Shown here: positions 26,092-35,238 of the stretch, piece by piece
How positions within the stretch are numbered: position 1 is the first letter of the stretch
How the letters are laid out: each line of letters begins with the position of its first letter
Origin: Pseudooceanicola pacificus
GTDB taxonomy: Bacteria; Pseudomonadota; Alphaproteobacteria; Rhodobacterales; Rhodobacteraceae
Reading direction: 5' to 3'
Assembly: GCF_009789075.1 (NCBI RefSeq)
Contig: NZ_WNXQ01000003.1
Location: 124,001 to 188,000, forward strand
Length of the DNA stretch: 64,000 nucleotides
Position numbers and translations under genes: made by a program
The notes under the pieces: model-generated
What the model was told of the DNA's origin: nothing
The model's input: only the letters and a program-made list of their open reading frames with translations
The model's database searches: none

Positions 26092-27302
26092 TGCCGCGCG
26101 CCTTCCTTGTGGTGATCGACAGCGTCGGCTGTGGCGGTGCGCCGGATGCCGATCGCTTCTTCAACGGCACGACGCCCGATACCGGGGCCAATACCCTGGC
26201 CCATATCGCCCAGGCCTGCGCCGATGGCCGGGCCGAAGAGGGGCGCTCTGGCCCGCTGCGCCTGACGAACATGGATGCGCTTGGTCTGGGGGCGGCGATG
26301 CGCTGCGCCGCGGGCGATGCGACCCCGGGGCTGGAGGCCGAGCCGACGGGCTTCTGGGCCGCGGCGCAAGAGGTCAGCCCGGGCAAGGACACGCCCTCGG
26401 GCCACTGGGAACTGGCGGGCGTGCCGGTGCCCTGGGACTGGACCTATTTCCCCGACAAGACCGACAGCTTCCCCCCCGATCTCATCGCCGAGGTCTGCCG
26501 CGCCGCCGGGACGGAGGGGATCCTCGGCAATTGCCACGCCCCGGGCACCGTGATCGTGAACCGGCTGGGGGCCGAGCATATCCGCACCGGCTGGCCGATC
26601 TGCTACACCTCGGCCGACAGCGTCTTTCAGATCGCCGCGCATGAGGAACATTTCGGCCTCGACGCTTTGCTGGATCTTTGCAAAGCCGTGGCCCCCGGTT
26701 TGCATAAGATGAAGGTCGGCCGCGTCATCGCACGGCCCTTTGTCGGGTCGGTCGAAAAGGGCTTCACCCGCACCACCAACCGGCACGACTATGCCATCGC
26801 CCCGCCGTCCCCCACGCTGTGCGACTGGGTGAAGGATGCCGGGCAAGGTGTTCACGCGGTTGGGAAAATCGGCGACATCTTCTCGATGCGGGGGATCGAC
26901 GACGTGGCCAAGGGGGCGGATGCCGATCTGATGGAGGCACTGCTGCACCATGTGGAGTTTGCAAAGGACCTGTCCCTGACATTTGCAAACTTCGTGGAGT
27001 TCGACAGCCTCTACGGCCATCGTCGCGATGTTTCGGGCTATGCCCGGGCGCTGGAATGGTTCGACGCGCAATTGTCACGCCTGCTGCCGATGCTGCGCCC
27101 CGACGACCTGCTGGTGATCACCGCCGATCACGGCAACGATCCGACCTGGACCGGCACCGACCATACACGCGAGCGGGTGCCTGTCCTGATCGCCGGCAAG
27201 GGGCAGGGCACTGCGGGCGTCGTGGCCTTTGCCGATGTGGCCGCCACCGTGGCACGGCACCTGGGCGTGCCCTCTCAGGGGCCGGGGAGGGCCTTCGCAT
27301 GA
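26091..27302 (+). CDS. deoB: Phosphopentomutase
   Basis: This 403-residue alkaline-phosphatase-fold enzyme interconverts (deoxy)ribose 1- and 5-phosphate. The N-terminal metal motif [16 protein letters not shown], the TPDTGANTL segment with the phosphorylated threonine, [10 protein letters not shown], and the C-terminal [19 protein letters not shown] metal ligands are all present. The start overlaps the deoA stop, and the stop overlaps the add start in an ATGA. It links the phosphorylase step to central carbon metabolism. Confidence 0.96.
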   Translation: MPRAFLVVIDSVGCGGAPDADRFFNGTTPDTGANTLAHIAQACADGRAEEGRSGPLRLTNMDALGLGAAMRCAAGDATPGLEAEPTGFWAAAQEVSPGKDTPSGHWELAGVPVPWDWTYFPDKTDSFPPDLIAEVCRAAGTEGILGNCHAPGTVIVNRLGAEHIRTGWPICYTSADSVFQIAAHEEHFGLDALLDLCKAVAPGLHKMKVGRVIARPFVGSVEKGFTRTTNRHDYAIAPPSPTLCDWVKDAGQGVHAVGKIGDIFSMRGIDDVAKGADADLMEALLHHVEFAKDLSLTFANFVEFDSLYGHRRDVSGYARALEWFDAQLSRLLPMLRPDDLLVITADHGNDPTWTGTDHTRERVPVLIAGKGQGTAGVVAFADVAATVARHLGVPSQGPGRAFA

Positions 27303-28285
27303 GCCTGAAGCAGATGAAGAAGATCGAGCTGCACCTGCATCTCGAAGGCGCCGCGCCCCCCGCCTTCATCAGGGGCCTCGCCGCCGAGAAGAAGATCGAC
27401 ATCCACCGGGCCTTTGACGAGCGCGGCCATTATGCCTATCGCGATTTCGTGCATTTCCTGCAGGTGTACGAGGCCGCGACCTCGGTCCTGCAGACGCCCG
27501 AGGACTACGCCCGCCTGCTGCAGGCTGTGCTGCAGGAAAGCGCCGAACACGGCGTGATCTACACCGAGCTCTTCGTTTCGCCCGATTTCTGCGGCGGCTC
27601 GGACGTGGCGGCCTGGCGCGACTACCTGGCGGCTCTGCAATCCACCGCCGCCGAGGCCGAGGCAAAGTTGGGCATCACCGCCCGCGGCATCGTCACCTGC
27701 ATCCGCCATTTCGGCCCCGACAAGGCCCGCGCCAGCGCGCTCTGCGCCGCCGAGACGGCGGGCGATTTCATCACCGGCTTCGGCATCGCGGGGGACGAGG
27801 GGATCGGCAAGCCCGGGGATTACCTCTGGTCCTTCGACTGCGCGCGCGAGGCCGGGCTGCGCCTGACCGCCCATGCCGGGGAATGGGGCGGGCCGCAATC
27901 GGTGCGCGACGCGGTGCGCGATCTGGGCGTCGAGCGCATCGGCCACGGCGTGCGCGCGATCGAGGACCTGGCCCTGGTCGACGAGCTGGGCGAACGCGCC
28001 ATCACGCTGGAGGTCTGCCCGGGATCGAATGTCGCGCTTGGCCTCTACCCGGCGTGGCGCAAGCACCCGATCGAGACCCTGCGCGAGCGGGGGCTGAAGG
28101 TCACCGTCTCGACCGACGACCCGCCGTTCTTTCACACCACGATGACCCGGGAATACGAGGAACTGGAGCGCGCTTTCGGCTGGGACGAGGCAATCTTTGC
28201 CGAAATTCACCGCAACGCCCTTGACGCGGCCTTCTGCGATACGGCTACACGGGACCGGATCGCCAAGGATATGGAGCTGACATGA
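27299..28285 (+). CDS. add: Adenosine deaminase
   Basis: This 328-residue zinc enzyme converts adenosine or deoxyadenosine to inosine forms. Metal ligands appear in [11 protein letters not shown], the HAGEWGGP segment supplies another histidine and the catalytic glutamate, ERIGHGVRA a further histidine, and [12 protein letters not shown] the aspartates. Start and stop overlap the neighbours in ATGA junctions, so the whole operon is translationally coupled. Confidence 0.95.
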   Translation: MSLKQMKKIELHLHLEGAAPPAFIRGLAAEKKIDIHRAFDERGHYAYRDFVHFLQVYEAATSVLQTPEDYARLLQAVLQESAEHGVIYTELFVSPDFCGGSDVAAWRDYLAALQSTAAEAEAKLGITARGIVTCIRHFGPDKARASALCAAETAGDFITGFGIAGDEGIGKPGDYLWSFDCAREAGLRLTAHAGEWGGPQSVRDAVRDLGVERIGHGVRAIEDLALVDELGERAITLEVCPGSNVALGLYPAWRKHPIETLRERGLKVTVSTDDPPFFHTTMTREYEELERAFGWDEAIFAEIHRNALDAAFCDTATRDRIAKDMELT

Positions 28286-28914
28286 GCCAACATCTGACCG
28301 TCGTGGACCACCCGCTGGTGCAGCACAAGCTGTCGATCATGCGGGACAAGGAGACCTCGACCAAGTCCTTCCGCCAACTCCTGCGCGAGATCAGCCAGCT
28401 TCTGGCCTATGAGATCACCCGCGAGCTGCCGATGACCACCAAGCGGATCGAAACCCCGCTGGAGCCGATGGATGCGCCGGTTCTGGACGGCAAGAAGCTG
28501 GCGCTGATCTCGATCCTCAGGGCGGGCAACGGGCTGCTGGACGGGGTGCTGGAACTGGTGCCGGCGGCGCGCGTCGGCTTCATCGGGCTGTACCGCGACG
28601 AACGCACGCTGCAGCCGATCCAGTACTATTTCAAGGTGCCCGAGGACCTGTCGGACCGGCTGGTGATCGCGGTGGACCCGATGCTGGCCACCGGCAATTC
28701 CTCGGCTGCGGCGGTCGACCTGCTGAAGGAGGCAGGCGCCACGAATATCCGATTCCTCTGCCTGCTGGCCGCGCCCGAGGGCATCCAGCGGATGAAGGAG
28801 GCCCATCCCGATGTGCCGATTGTCACAGCAGCGGTAGACAAGCACCTGAATGACCATGGATATATTGTACCCGGACTAGGGGATGCGGGTGACCGGATGT
28901 TCGGCACAAAATAG
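28282..28914 (+). CDS. upp: Uracil phosphoribosyltransferase
   Basis: This 210-residue enzyme makes UMP from uracil and PRPP. It shows the N-terminal [15 protein letters not shown] opening, [13 protein letters not shown], the PRPP-binding [13 protein letters not shown] (here [11 protein letters not shown]), and the C-terminal uracil-binding [20 protein letters not shown] region. Length is normal. It is the last gene of the cdd-deoA-deoB-add-upp operon and overlaps add by 4 bp. No convincing terminator was found in the 70 bp before the next gene. Confidence 0.96.
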   Translation: MSQHLTVVDHPLVQHKLSIMRDKETSTKSFRQLLREISQLLAYEITRELPMTTKRIETPLEPMDAPVLDGKKLALISILRAGNGLLDGVLELVPAARVGFIGLYRDERTLQPIQYYFKVPEDLSDRLVIAVDPMLATGNSSAAAVDLLKEAGATNIRFLCLLAAPEGIQRMKEAHPDVPIVTAAVDKHLNDHGYIVPGLGDAGDRMFGTK

Positions 28915-28985
28915 CCGATCTACCCGGTTTACTCGGGGGCACAGCTAGGGCAGACTGTCCCGCAACATCCTGTGGGGACAGATCC

Positions 28986-30419
28986 ATGTTGAGCAGACTT
29001 ATTGCGGTGGCTGCCATCACCTTGGTGTTGGCGGCACCCGGACTACAAGCGCAGACGTTGAAGAAGAACGACGGGCCGGCGGAATTCCCGCCTGCGTCGT
29101 TCAAGGGCACGCAATATGTCGACAGCCGGGGCTGTGTCTACATCCGCGCGGGTGTGGGCGGGCAGGTGACCTGGGTGCCGCATGTGGCGCGCAACCGCCA
29201 GGTGGTCTGCGGCTTCCAGCCGACCTTTGCCGAGGCGCCCCCCACCGAGGTGCAAAAGCCCCTGGACAAGAGCGTGGTGCAGATCCAGCCCGCCGAGGTC
29301 CCCAAGCAGACCGCGCCCAAGGCCGCGGCGGTCGCGCCCGCGCCCAAGCCCAAGCCTGCCGCGAAACCGGCGCAGCGTGTGGTGACGGCGCCCAAGGCCG
29401 CGCCCAAGCCCGCACCGAAACCCGTGCAGCGCACCGTGGTCGCGCCCAAGCCCAAGCCGCGGACGACGCAGCGTGTGGTCCGGGCCGCCCCGGCCCCCGC
29501 GCCGCGCCAGGTGGTGCGTCCCATGCCCACGATCATCACGGATGAGCCGAACCGTCAGGGCGGCCGCCCGGCGGCGACCGGCGGGGTGGCCTGCCCGGGT
29601 CTGTCGGCCGTGGGCCAGCAATATGTGCAGTCCAAGGATTCCTATCCCGTGCGCTGCGGCCCGCAGGCGGAACCGCCCTCGGTGCGCCCGGTGCGCCGTG
29701 CTGGCGATGGCGCCCTGATCGGCTATGCCGTGGGCGAGCAGGTGTTCCGCTTTGCCGCGCAGCCCGATGGCTCGATGGTCGCGACCCGTCTGGGCAGCCT
29801 GGATCAGGTCGCCCGCGTGCTGCCCAAGCATGTCTACGAGAACCGCCAGAACACCCGCGTCGGCAACAGCATTCCCAAGGGCTATCGCCGGGCGTTCAAG
29901 GATGACCGACTGAACCCGCACCGGGCCGAGATGACCATGCAGGGCATCGCCCAGACCGAGCTGATCTGGACCAACACCGTGCCGCGCCGCCTGGTGCGGC
30001 GCGACACCGGGCAGGACGTGACCGCGATGATCGCGAACCTCGTGCCGCCGACCGTCTCCAGCAGCGGCGCCGTGCCCAAGGCGGCATCGTCGGGCAGTGC
30101 AACGCGCAAGGCCTTCCGCGCCGCGCCTGCGGCCAAGCCCAGGGCCCCGGCGGCGACCCCGACGGCGGCCCCGGCCCCCCGGGCGGCGCCGAGCGGTCAT
30201 CGCTACGTGCAGGTCGGCACCTTCGGCGTGGCGGACAATGCGAACAAGACGGTGGCCCGGCTCCAGGCCTCGGGTCTGCCGGTGGCGAAGTCGCGCTATA
30301 CCAAGGGCGGGAAAGAGTACCAGATCATCCTGGCCGGCCCCTTCAACGATGCGGGCGCCCTGTCCAGCGCGCTGAACACGGCCCGCCGCTCGGGCTTCCG
30401 CGACGCGTTCACGCGCTGA
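28986..30419 (+). CDS. SPOR-domain cell-envelope protein with Pro/Lys/Ala-rich linker
   Basis: This 477-residue protein has a signal peptide (residues 1-21, LSRLIAVAAITLVLAAPGLQAQ). A long low-complexity stretch from about residue 95 to 185 is built from repeated KPxPKPA, QRVV and TAPK units. The middle domain is unknown. A C-terminal SPOR domain spans about residues 400-477 (GHRYVQVGTFGVADNA to FRDAFTR). SPOR domains bind denuded peptidoglycan at division sites, so a role in the cell wall is likely. The linker would span the periplasm. A strong terminator follows at 30471. Confidence 0.9.
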   Translation: MLSRLIAVAAITLVLAAPGLQAQTLKKNDGPAEFPPASFKGTQYVDSRGCVYIRAGVGGQVTWVPHVARNRQVVCGFQPTFAEAPPTEVQKPLDKSVVQIQPAEVPKQTAPKAAAVAPAPKPKPAAKPAQRVVTAPKAAPKPAPKPVQRTVVAPKPKPRTTQRVVRAAPAPAPRQVVRPMPTIITDEPNRQGGRPAATGGVACPGLSAVGQQYVQSKDSYPVRCGPQAEPPSVRPVRRAGDGALIGYAVGEQVFRFAAQPDGSMVATRLGSLDQVARVLPKHVYENRQNTRVGNSIPKGYRRAFKDDRLNPHRAEMTMQGIAQTELIWTNTVPRRLVRRDTGQDVTAMIANLVPPTVSSSGAVPKAASSGSATRKAFRAAPAAKPRAPAATPTAAPAPRAAPSGHRYVQVGTFGVADNANKTVARLQASGLPVAKSRYTKGGKEYQIILAGPFNDAGALSSALNTARRSGFRDAFTR

Positions 30420-30470
30420 TCGGGGGCTGAACCGCCCCCTGGCAGGCCGATGCGCCGGTTACCACATCGC

Positions 30471-30500
30471 AACGCCCCCGCAGCACCCTGCGGGGGCGTT
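30471..30500 (+). terminator. Intrinsic terminator after the SPOR-domain gene
   Basis: AACGCCCCCGCAG at 30471-30483 pairs perfectly with 30488-30500 around CACC, followed by GTCATATCTG. The 13-bp GC stem 50 bp after the stop codon makes this a good terminator despite a weak T-run. Confidence 0.8.
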
Positions 30501-30681
30501 GTCATATCTGGAAGTGACGGCGGAGGCGCCGTGGCCCAGTGGGTCGCAATCGTAGGGTGGCTTGCCGGCGTGCGGCCCGGAGCCTGCCCCGCCCTGAGGG
30601 CCTGCGCCGCAGGATCGTGTGCCAGCGAACGGGACCCGCGCCGCCGGGGTCGCGGCCCGGCACGGGCGTGCCGCCGGGGGA

Positions 30682-31707
30682 TCAGCCGCCGCAGATCGCC
30701 TGCAGCCGCAGCCAGTCGGCATCGCGCAGCACGGGCGAGGGGGCGTCGGTGCGGAACGGATCGGCCTCGATCAGGCCCAGCACGCTTTCGCCGGTGACAT
30801 CCAGTGCATAGGCATAGGGGGTCGAGCGCACGCCGCTGGCGCGGAAACCGGGCAGCAGGGTGGCGTCGTCCAGCCGGCCCCGGGGGCGGGTCAGCAGCGT
30901 TTCGGCATAGTCGTCCAGCGCGCCGTCCGGCAGGCTGCCGGTGGTCAGCAGGCGGAAGGTGGCGGCAGGCCCGGCAGCACGCAGCAGCAGCGCCAGCGGA
31001 TCCTGCGCCCTGGCACGCAGCTGTTCCGAAATGACGTAGCCGGCCACCACATCCGGTTCTTCGACATCCTCGACCACGGTGCGGCTCAGCAGGATGATCC
31101 CGCCGGGCAGGTGCACCGCGCCGCGCACCCCCTCGCGCATCACATGCAGGCGGGGCGGCCCGTCGACACCGGGCAGGCGTTGCGCCAGCCGGTCCAGCGC
31201 GGCCAGCCCCTGCGGATCGCCGCAGGGCGGGCCGGTGACGCGCTCGATCTCGTTCAGCAGGGCCTCGCCGATCGTGACGCGCTGCACATCGGGCACCACG
31301 GCCAGCGCCTGGCGCTGCAGCGCCCCGGGCAGCCAGAAGAAGCCAAGCGCCGCAACCCCCAGTGCCGAGGCCAGCAGCAGCGTCCACCTGAGCCGCCCGC
31401 GCCTTGGCCGCTGGCGTTCCACCGCGCCGCGGATGCGTTCGATGGCGGCGATCATCTCGGCCTCGGATGCGTCGAGTTCCAGCACCTCGTCCATCATGCC
31501 GTCGGGGGTGTAGATCGCTGGCAGCTCGCCCGGGTTCATCCGTTGCACGGCGGCCAGCGACCAATGCGCCAGCGCACGGCTTTGCATGTCGGACATGGTG
31601 AGCGAGGCGTCGCCCAGCGAAACCACGACTTCGCGCCGTTGCGCATCGGGCGACGCGGACCACAGGCCGGTCGCCTCTAGGCGCTGATATTCGCTGAGTG
31701 CGGTCAT
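30682..31707 (-). CDS. Membrane-anchored protein of unknown function
   Basis: This 341-residue protein has a cytoplasmic N-terminal part of about 110 residues, a basic stretch (ERQRPRRGRLR), one membrane segment (WTLLLASALGVAALGFFWL) and a C-terminal part of about 210 residues that would be periplasmic. The latter contains GAVHLPGGIILLSRTVVED, reminiscent of the inner region of M48-type peptidases but without a visible HExxH zinc motif, so a protease call is not justified. The start ATG at 31707 has GGCAGGA just upstream. A GGAGT-ATAC-ACTCC dyad lies about 30 bp upstream (31739-31752) and may be its operator. I do not recognise the family. Confidence 0.7.
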   Translation of the reverse strand: MTALSEYQRLEATGLWSASPDAQRREVVVSLGDASLTMSDMQSRALAHWSLAAVQRMNPGELPAIYTPDGMMDEVLELDASEAEMIAAIERIRGAVERQRPRRGRLRWTLLLASALGVAALGFFWLPGALQRQALAVVPDVQRVTIGEALLNEIERVTGPPCGDPQGLAALDRLAQRLPGVDGPPRLHVMREGVRGAVHLPGGIILLSRTVVEDVEEPDVVAGYVISEQLRARAQDPLALLLRAAGPAATFRLLTTGSLPDGALDDYAETLLTRPRGRLDDATLLPGFRASGVRSTPYAYALDVTGESVLGLIEADPFRTDAPSPVLRDADWLRLQAICGG

Positions 31708-31806
31708 TCCTGCCCGTGGCCTGCCTGGCTCTTTTGCCAGGAGTATACACTCCGCGACTCGCGGCGGCAATTCCGCAAGGTCAAGGCTGCCGCAGCGGCA
31801 GGCGGA

Positions 31807-33438
31807 TCACAGGGTGCGGGCGGTGTTGCGCAGTTCGAATTTCTGGATTTTCCCGGTCGAGGTCTTGGGCAATTCGCAGAACACCACCGTCTTGGGCGTC
31901 TTGAACCCGGCCAGCCTTTGGCGGGCAAAGGCGACCAGCGCGTCCGCGTCCCCGGTCCGCCCGTCCTTGAGCTCGACAAAGGCGCAGGGCACCTCGCCCC
32001 ATTTGTCGTCCGGCTTGGCCACCACGGCGCAGAGCAGCACGTCGGGATGGGCCATCAGCACGCCCTCGACCTCGACGGAGGAGATATTCTCGCCACCCGA
32101 GATGATGATGTCCTTGGCCCGGTCCTGGATCTGCACATAGCCGTCCGGGTGCTGCACCGCGATGTCGCCGGTGTGGAAATAGCCGCCGCGGAACGCGTCC
32201 TCGGTCGCCTTTGGGTTCTTCAGGTAGCCCTTCATGACGCCGTTGCCGCGCATCATGATCTCGCCCTGCGTCTTGCCGTCCATCGGGGTCTGGGTCATGT
32301 CATCGGCCTGCATGACGGTGATGTGCTCATAGGCGGGCATGGCGACACCCTGGCGCGCCTTGATCGCGGCGCGCGCCTCGCCCTGCAGGTCGCCCCAGAG
32401 GTCGTCGTCCCAGGTGCATTCGGTGGCGGGGCCGTAAGTCTCGGTCAGGCCGTAGACCTGGGTGACGTTGAAGCCCATCGGCTCGATCGCCGCGAGGGTG
32501 GAGGGGGCAGGCGGCGCCCCGGCGGTGAACACCTCGACCACATGGTCGAAGTCGCGCCTCTGGTCGTCGGGGGCGTTCACCAGCATGTTCAGCACGATGG
32601 GCGCGCCGCCGAAATGGGTCACCTTCTCGTCCGCGATGGCGTCGAACATCGGCTTGGCGGCGATGTCGCGGCAGCACACGACCGTGCCGCCCAGCAGGGG
32701 GATCATCCAGGTGTGGCACCAGCCGTTGCAGTGAAACAGCGGCACGATGGTCAGGTAGCGGGGATAAAGCTGCATCCGCCAGGACAGGATCTGCCCCATG
32801 GCGTTCAGATGCGCGCCCCGGTGGTGATAGACCACGCCCTTGGGCCGCCCGGTGGTGCCCGAGGTATAGTTGAGCGCGATGCTTTCCCATTCGTCCTGCG
32901 GCAGGATCCAGGCGAATTTGGGATCGCCGGTGGCCAGCAGCGCCTCGTAGGTCATGTGGTGGCCGCTGGCATGCACCCCGGCATGGTCGTCGGGCACCTC
33001 GATGATCTTGGGGGCGGGGCCTTCCATCCGCTCGACGGCCTCGGCCACGACGGGCAGGAACTGCGGGTCGACCAGGACCACCTTCGCCCCGCCGTGGTCA
33101 AAGATATAGGCCACGGTGTCCGGCTCAAGCCGCGTGTTGATCGTGTTGAGGATCGCGCCGCAGGCGGGCACACCGAAATGCGCCTCGGCCTGGGGGGGCA
33201 GGTTGGGGATCAGCGTGGCGACCACGTCGCCCGGTTCCACGCCCAGCCTGGACAGCGCCGAGGCGAGGCGGGTCACGCGTTCGAAATACTGGGCATAGGT
33301 CTTGCGGTGCGGGCCATAGACCACGGCCAGCCGGTCGGGCCAGATGCGCGCGGCGCGTGTCAGGTTCGACAGGGGTGTCAGCGGTACATGGTTGGCCGCG
33401 TTCTTGTCCAACCCGGTCTCGTCTGCCAGCCAGCCCAT
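31807..33438 (-). CDS. Acyl-CoA synthetase (AMP-dependent, medium/long-chain type)
   Basis: This 543-residue ligase activates a carboxylic acid to its CoA thioester. Motifs in order: the P-loop ALNYTSGTTGRPKGVVYHH, the VYGLTETYGPATE adenylate motif, GYFHTGDIAV, DIIISGGENISSVEVE, and the catalytic lysine in LPKTSTGKIQKF. The overall type is the FadD3/DmdB-like branch that acts on medium-chain, branched or methylthio acids. Whether it is the DMSP-pathway ligase DmdB cannot be decided by eye. It is divergent from the sulfotransferase gene and stands alone. Confidence 0.92.
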   Translation of the reverse strand: MGWLADETGLDKNAANHVPLTPLSNLTRAARIWPDRLAVVYGPHRKTYAQYFERVTRLASALSRLGVEPGDVVATLIPNLPPQAEAHFGVPACGAILNTINTRLEPDTVAYIFDHGGAKVVLVDPQFLPVVAEAVERMEGPAPKIIEVPDDHAGVHASGHHMTYEALLATGDPKFAWILPQDEWESIALNYTSGTTGRPKGVVYHHRGAHLNAMGQILSWRMQLYPRYLTIVPLFHCNGWCHTWMIPLLGGTVVCCRDIAAKPMFDAIADEKVTHFGGAPIVLNMLVNAPDDQRRDFDHVVEVFTAGAPPAPSTLAAIEPMGFNVTQVYGLTETYGPATECTWDDDLWGDLQGEARAAIKARQGVAMPAYEHITVMQADDMTQTPMDGKTQGEIMMRGNGVMKGYLKNPKATEDAFRGGYFHTGDIAVQHPDGYVQIQDRAKDIIISGGENISSVEVEGVLMAHPDVLLCAVVAKPDDKWGEVPCAFVELKDGRTGDADALVAFARQRLAGFKTPKTVVFCELPKTSTGKIQKFELRNTARTL

Positions 33439-33566
33439 GTGATCCCTCCCGAATGATGTGCCGTCGTGCCGTGGTTATAGCAGCGCGCGCGGCAAGGGAA
33501 ACAGGGAACGGAGCCGCGCGGCGATGCGCGCCTTGCGGGCCCTTTGGTTCCGGGTAATCTGGCGCC

Positions 33567-34211
33567 ATGATCCTGTCACGCGGCCGGCGCTACATCTTCA
33601 TTCACATCCCCAAGACGGGCGGCACCGCAATGGCGCTGGCGCTGGAAAGCCGCGCCATGAAGGACGACATCATGCTGGGCGACACGCCCAAGGCGAAACG
33701 CCGCCGCGGCAAGGTCGATACATCGGCGGCACTGGGTCGGTTATGGAAACACTCCCGCCTGGCAGATGTGGCGGGCCTCGCCACAATTGACGAGATGCGG
33801 CAATTTTTCGTTTTTACACTTGTCCGCAATCCCTGGGACCGGGCCGTGAGTTACTATCACTGGTTGCAACTGCAGCGGTTCGACCACCCGGCCGTAGCAC
33901 TCGCCCGTACGTTGTCGTTCGCCGATTTCATCCGCCACCCGCAGACCCGCGCCGCATTCAGGGCCGGGCCGGCCAGCAGTTATGTTTGTGGCCCCGGAGG
34001 AGAGGATTTATGCAACCTTTTCATAAGGCTCGAATCGCACGAATCAGATGCTGAACCTCTTTGGCGACATCTCGGCTTTCGGTTGTCGCTGGATCGCGTC
34101 AACGTGTCGCCAAGGAGCGACGACTTTCGGCGCTACTATAGCGATAGTGACGCCGAGTTGATCGCGCAGGATTGCGCCGAAGATATCAAGAAATTCCGAT
34201 ATATTTTCTGA
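33567..34211 (+). CDS. Sulfotransferase-family protein
   Basis: This 214-residue protein has the PAPS 5'-phosphosulfate-binding motif at the N-terminus (IFIHIPKTGGTAM, residues 10-22) and the 3'-phosphate-binding segment TLVRNPWDRAVSYYHW around residue 90. Together these define sulfotransferase family 2 (membrane-sugar or heparan type). Roseobacters carry many such genes, probably for surface polysaccharide or lipid sulfation. The gene is more AT-rich toward its 3' end than its neighbours, and AT-rich hairpins follow, which hints at transfer. The acceptor is unknown. Confidence 0.88.
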   Translation: MILSRGRRYIFIHIPKTGGTAMALALESRAMKDDIMLGDTPKAKRRRGKVDTSAALGRLWKHSRLADVAGLATIDEMRQFFVFTLVRNPWDRAVSYYHWLQLQRFDHPAVALARTLSFADFIRHPQTRAAFRAGPASSYVCGPGGEDLCNLFIRLESHESDAEPLWRHLGFRLSLDRVNVSPRSDDFRRYYSDSDAELIAQDCAEDIKKFRYIF

Positions 34212-34255
34212 TCGGAAAATTCGCCACCGAATGGTGCCTAAATTCCGCAGAATTT
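34203..34255 (+). terminator. AT-rich hairpins at the end of the sulfotransferase gene
   Basis: ATTTTC (34203-34208) pairs with GAAAAT (34215-34220) across the stop codon, and AAATTC-CGCA-GAATTT forms a second stem at 34240-34255. They lie in a strikingly AT-rich stretch. A terminator role is likely but the stems are weak. Confidence 0.45.
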
Positions 34256-34394
34256 GGCCGCTGTTTCGAAAAAATAGTTAATTGCCTCCAGTCTGCCGCA
34301 TTTTCGGCCCGTCAGCGTCGCGGTGCTCGGGCCTCTTATTGTTACTGAAACACGTTGAATGCGTGTTCATGGGTCAAAACACGGGATTTCTAAG

Positions 34395-35075
34395 ATGCTC
34401 GATGAGATTGCGAACGACTGGGAACGCGCGCAATACGCCGATCTGATGGCGGAGATGCTGGATGACCAATCCAGCGGCGCGACGACGGGTATCGTTGCCG
34501 GTACGCGGGTTGCCACCTCTGTCGGCTGGATTGCCATTGAACGGATCGCCGCCGGAGACGCGGTGCTGACCTTCGATGCCGGCCTGCGCACGGTGCGTGC
34601 GATCAAGTGTGCGCCGATGTGGGCGGGCGTGGGGCGCTGCCCGGCGCATTTCCGCCCGGTACATGTGCCGCAGGGCGTGCTGGGCAACAGCCATGCGATG
34701 ACCCTTTTGCCGCGCCAGGGCGTGCTGATCGAAAGCGATCTCGCCGAGTCACATACCGGCGATCCCTTTGCCCTGGTCCGGGCCGAGTCCCTCGTGGGCA
34801 TCTGCGGTATCCGTCGGTCCGAACCGACGATGCCGACAAATGTCTACCTGCTGCAATTCGACGAAGACCAGATCGTGTTCACCGCCCACGGCGCGCTGTG
34901 CGTGTGCCCTGCGGTCGGCGACATCCTGGCCCGCGTGTCCTGGGACGCGGCGGACCGGGATTATCATATGCTCTCGGAAGATATCGACCGTGAGCTCATC
35001 AATTCAATCCGTGAGGAGATCGAGGAGACCTGGATGAACGACTGTGACGAAGGTGTGCTTGGAGGAGCTGCCTGA
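34395..35075 (+). CDS. Hint-domain protein lacking the catalytic cysteine
   Basis: This 226-residue protein has a Hint (intein/hedgehog) fold from about residue 30: IVAGTRVATSVGWIAIERI, AAGDAVLTFDAGLRTVRAI, then HFRPVHVPQGVLGNSHAMTLLPRQGVLIES. The first Hint residue, normally Cys (CFxxGT), is Gly here, so self-cleavage should be lost. The C-terminal 40 residues are very acidic (SEDIDRELINSIREEIEET). The start is uncertain: ATG 34395 is used, while ATG 34359 adds 12 residues; neither has a good ribosome binding site. Roseobacters often have several such proteins of unknown role, some surface-linked. Two stem-loops follow. Confidence 0.75.
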   Translation: MLDEIANDWERAQYADLMAEMLDDQSSGATTGIVAGTRVATSVGWIAIERIAAGDAVLTFDAGLRTVRAIKCAPMWAGVGRCPAHFRPVHVPQGVLGNSHAMTLLPRQGVLIESDLAESHTGDPFALVRAESLVGICGIRRSEPTMPTNVYLLQFDEDQIVFTAHGALCVCPAVGDILARVSWDAADRDYHMLSEDIDRELINSIREEIEETWMNDCDEGVLGGAA

Positions 35076-35086
35076 GTCAACTTTGC

Positions 35087-35160
35087 CCGGGTCGTGAGAC
35101 GCATCCGACCCGGTCTTTCCTTTTCAGCCGCGCTTCGGGACGCCGAGCGCGGCTGTTTTT
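35087..35160 (+). terminator. Tandem intrinsic terminators after the Hint-domain gene
   Basis: The first stem pairs CCGGGTCG (35087-35094) with CGACCCGG (35106-35113), followed by TCTTTCCTTTT. The second pairs CAGCCGCGCT (35125-35134) with AGCGCGGCTG (35146-35155), followed by five T. Both end transcription in the plus direction; the fadB-type gene converges here. Confidence 0.88.
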
Positions 35161-35238
35161 CGTCCGGGCCCCCTGGGCGGGGCCTTTTGCATGGCTTGCG
35201 GGGTCCGGGGCCCGCGCGCGGACCCCGGGGCGCGGTCC

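Noticed and set aside
30682..31707. M48-type peptidase call for the membrane-anchored protein
   Set aside because: Only one short segment resembles the family; the HExxH zinc motif is not present.
31807..33438. Naming the acyl-CoA ligase DmdB and the dehydrogenase at 40558 DmdC
   Set aside because: Both are of the right general type, but the family branches cannot be separated by eye, they are not adjacent, and no dmdA or dmdD gene is in the window.
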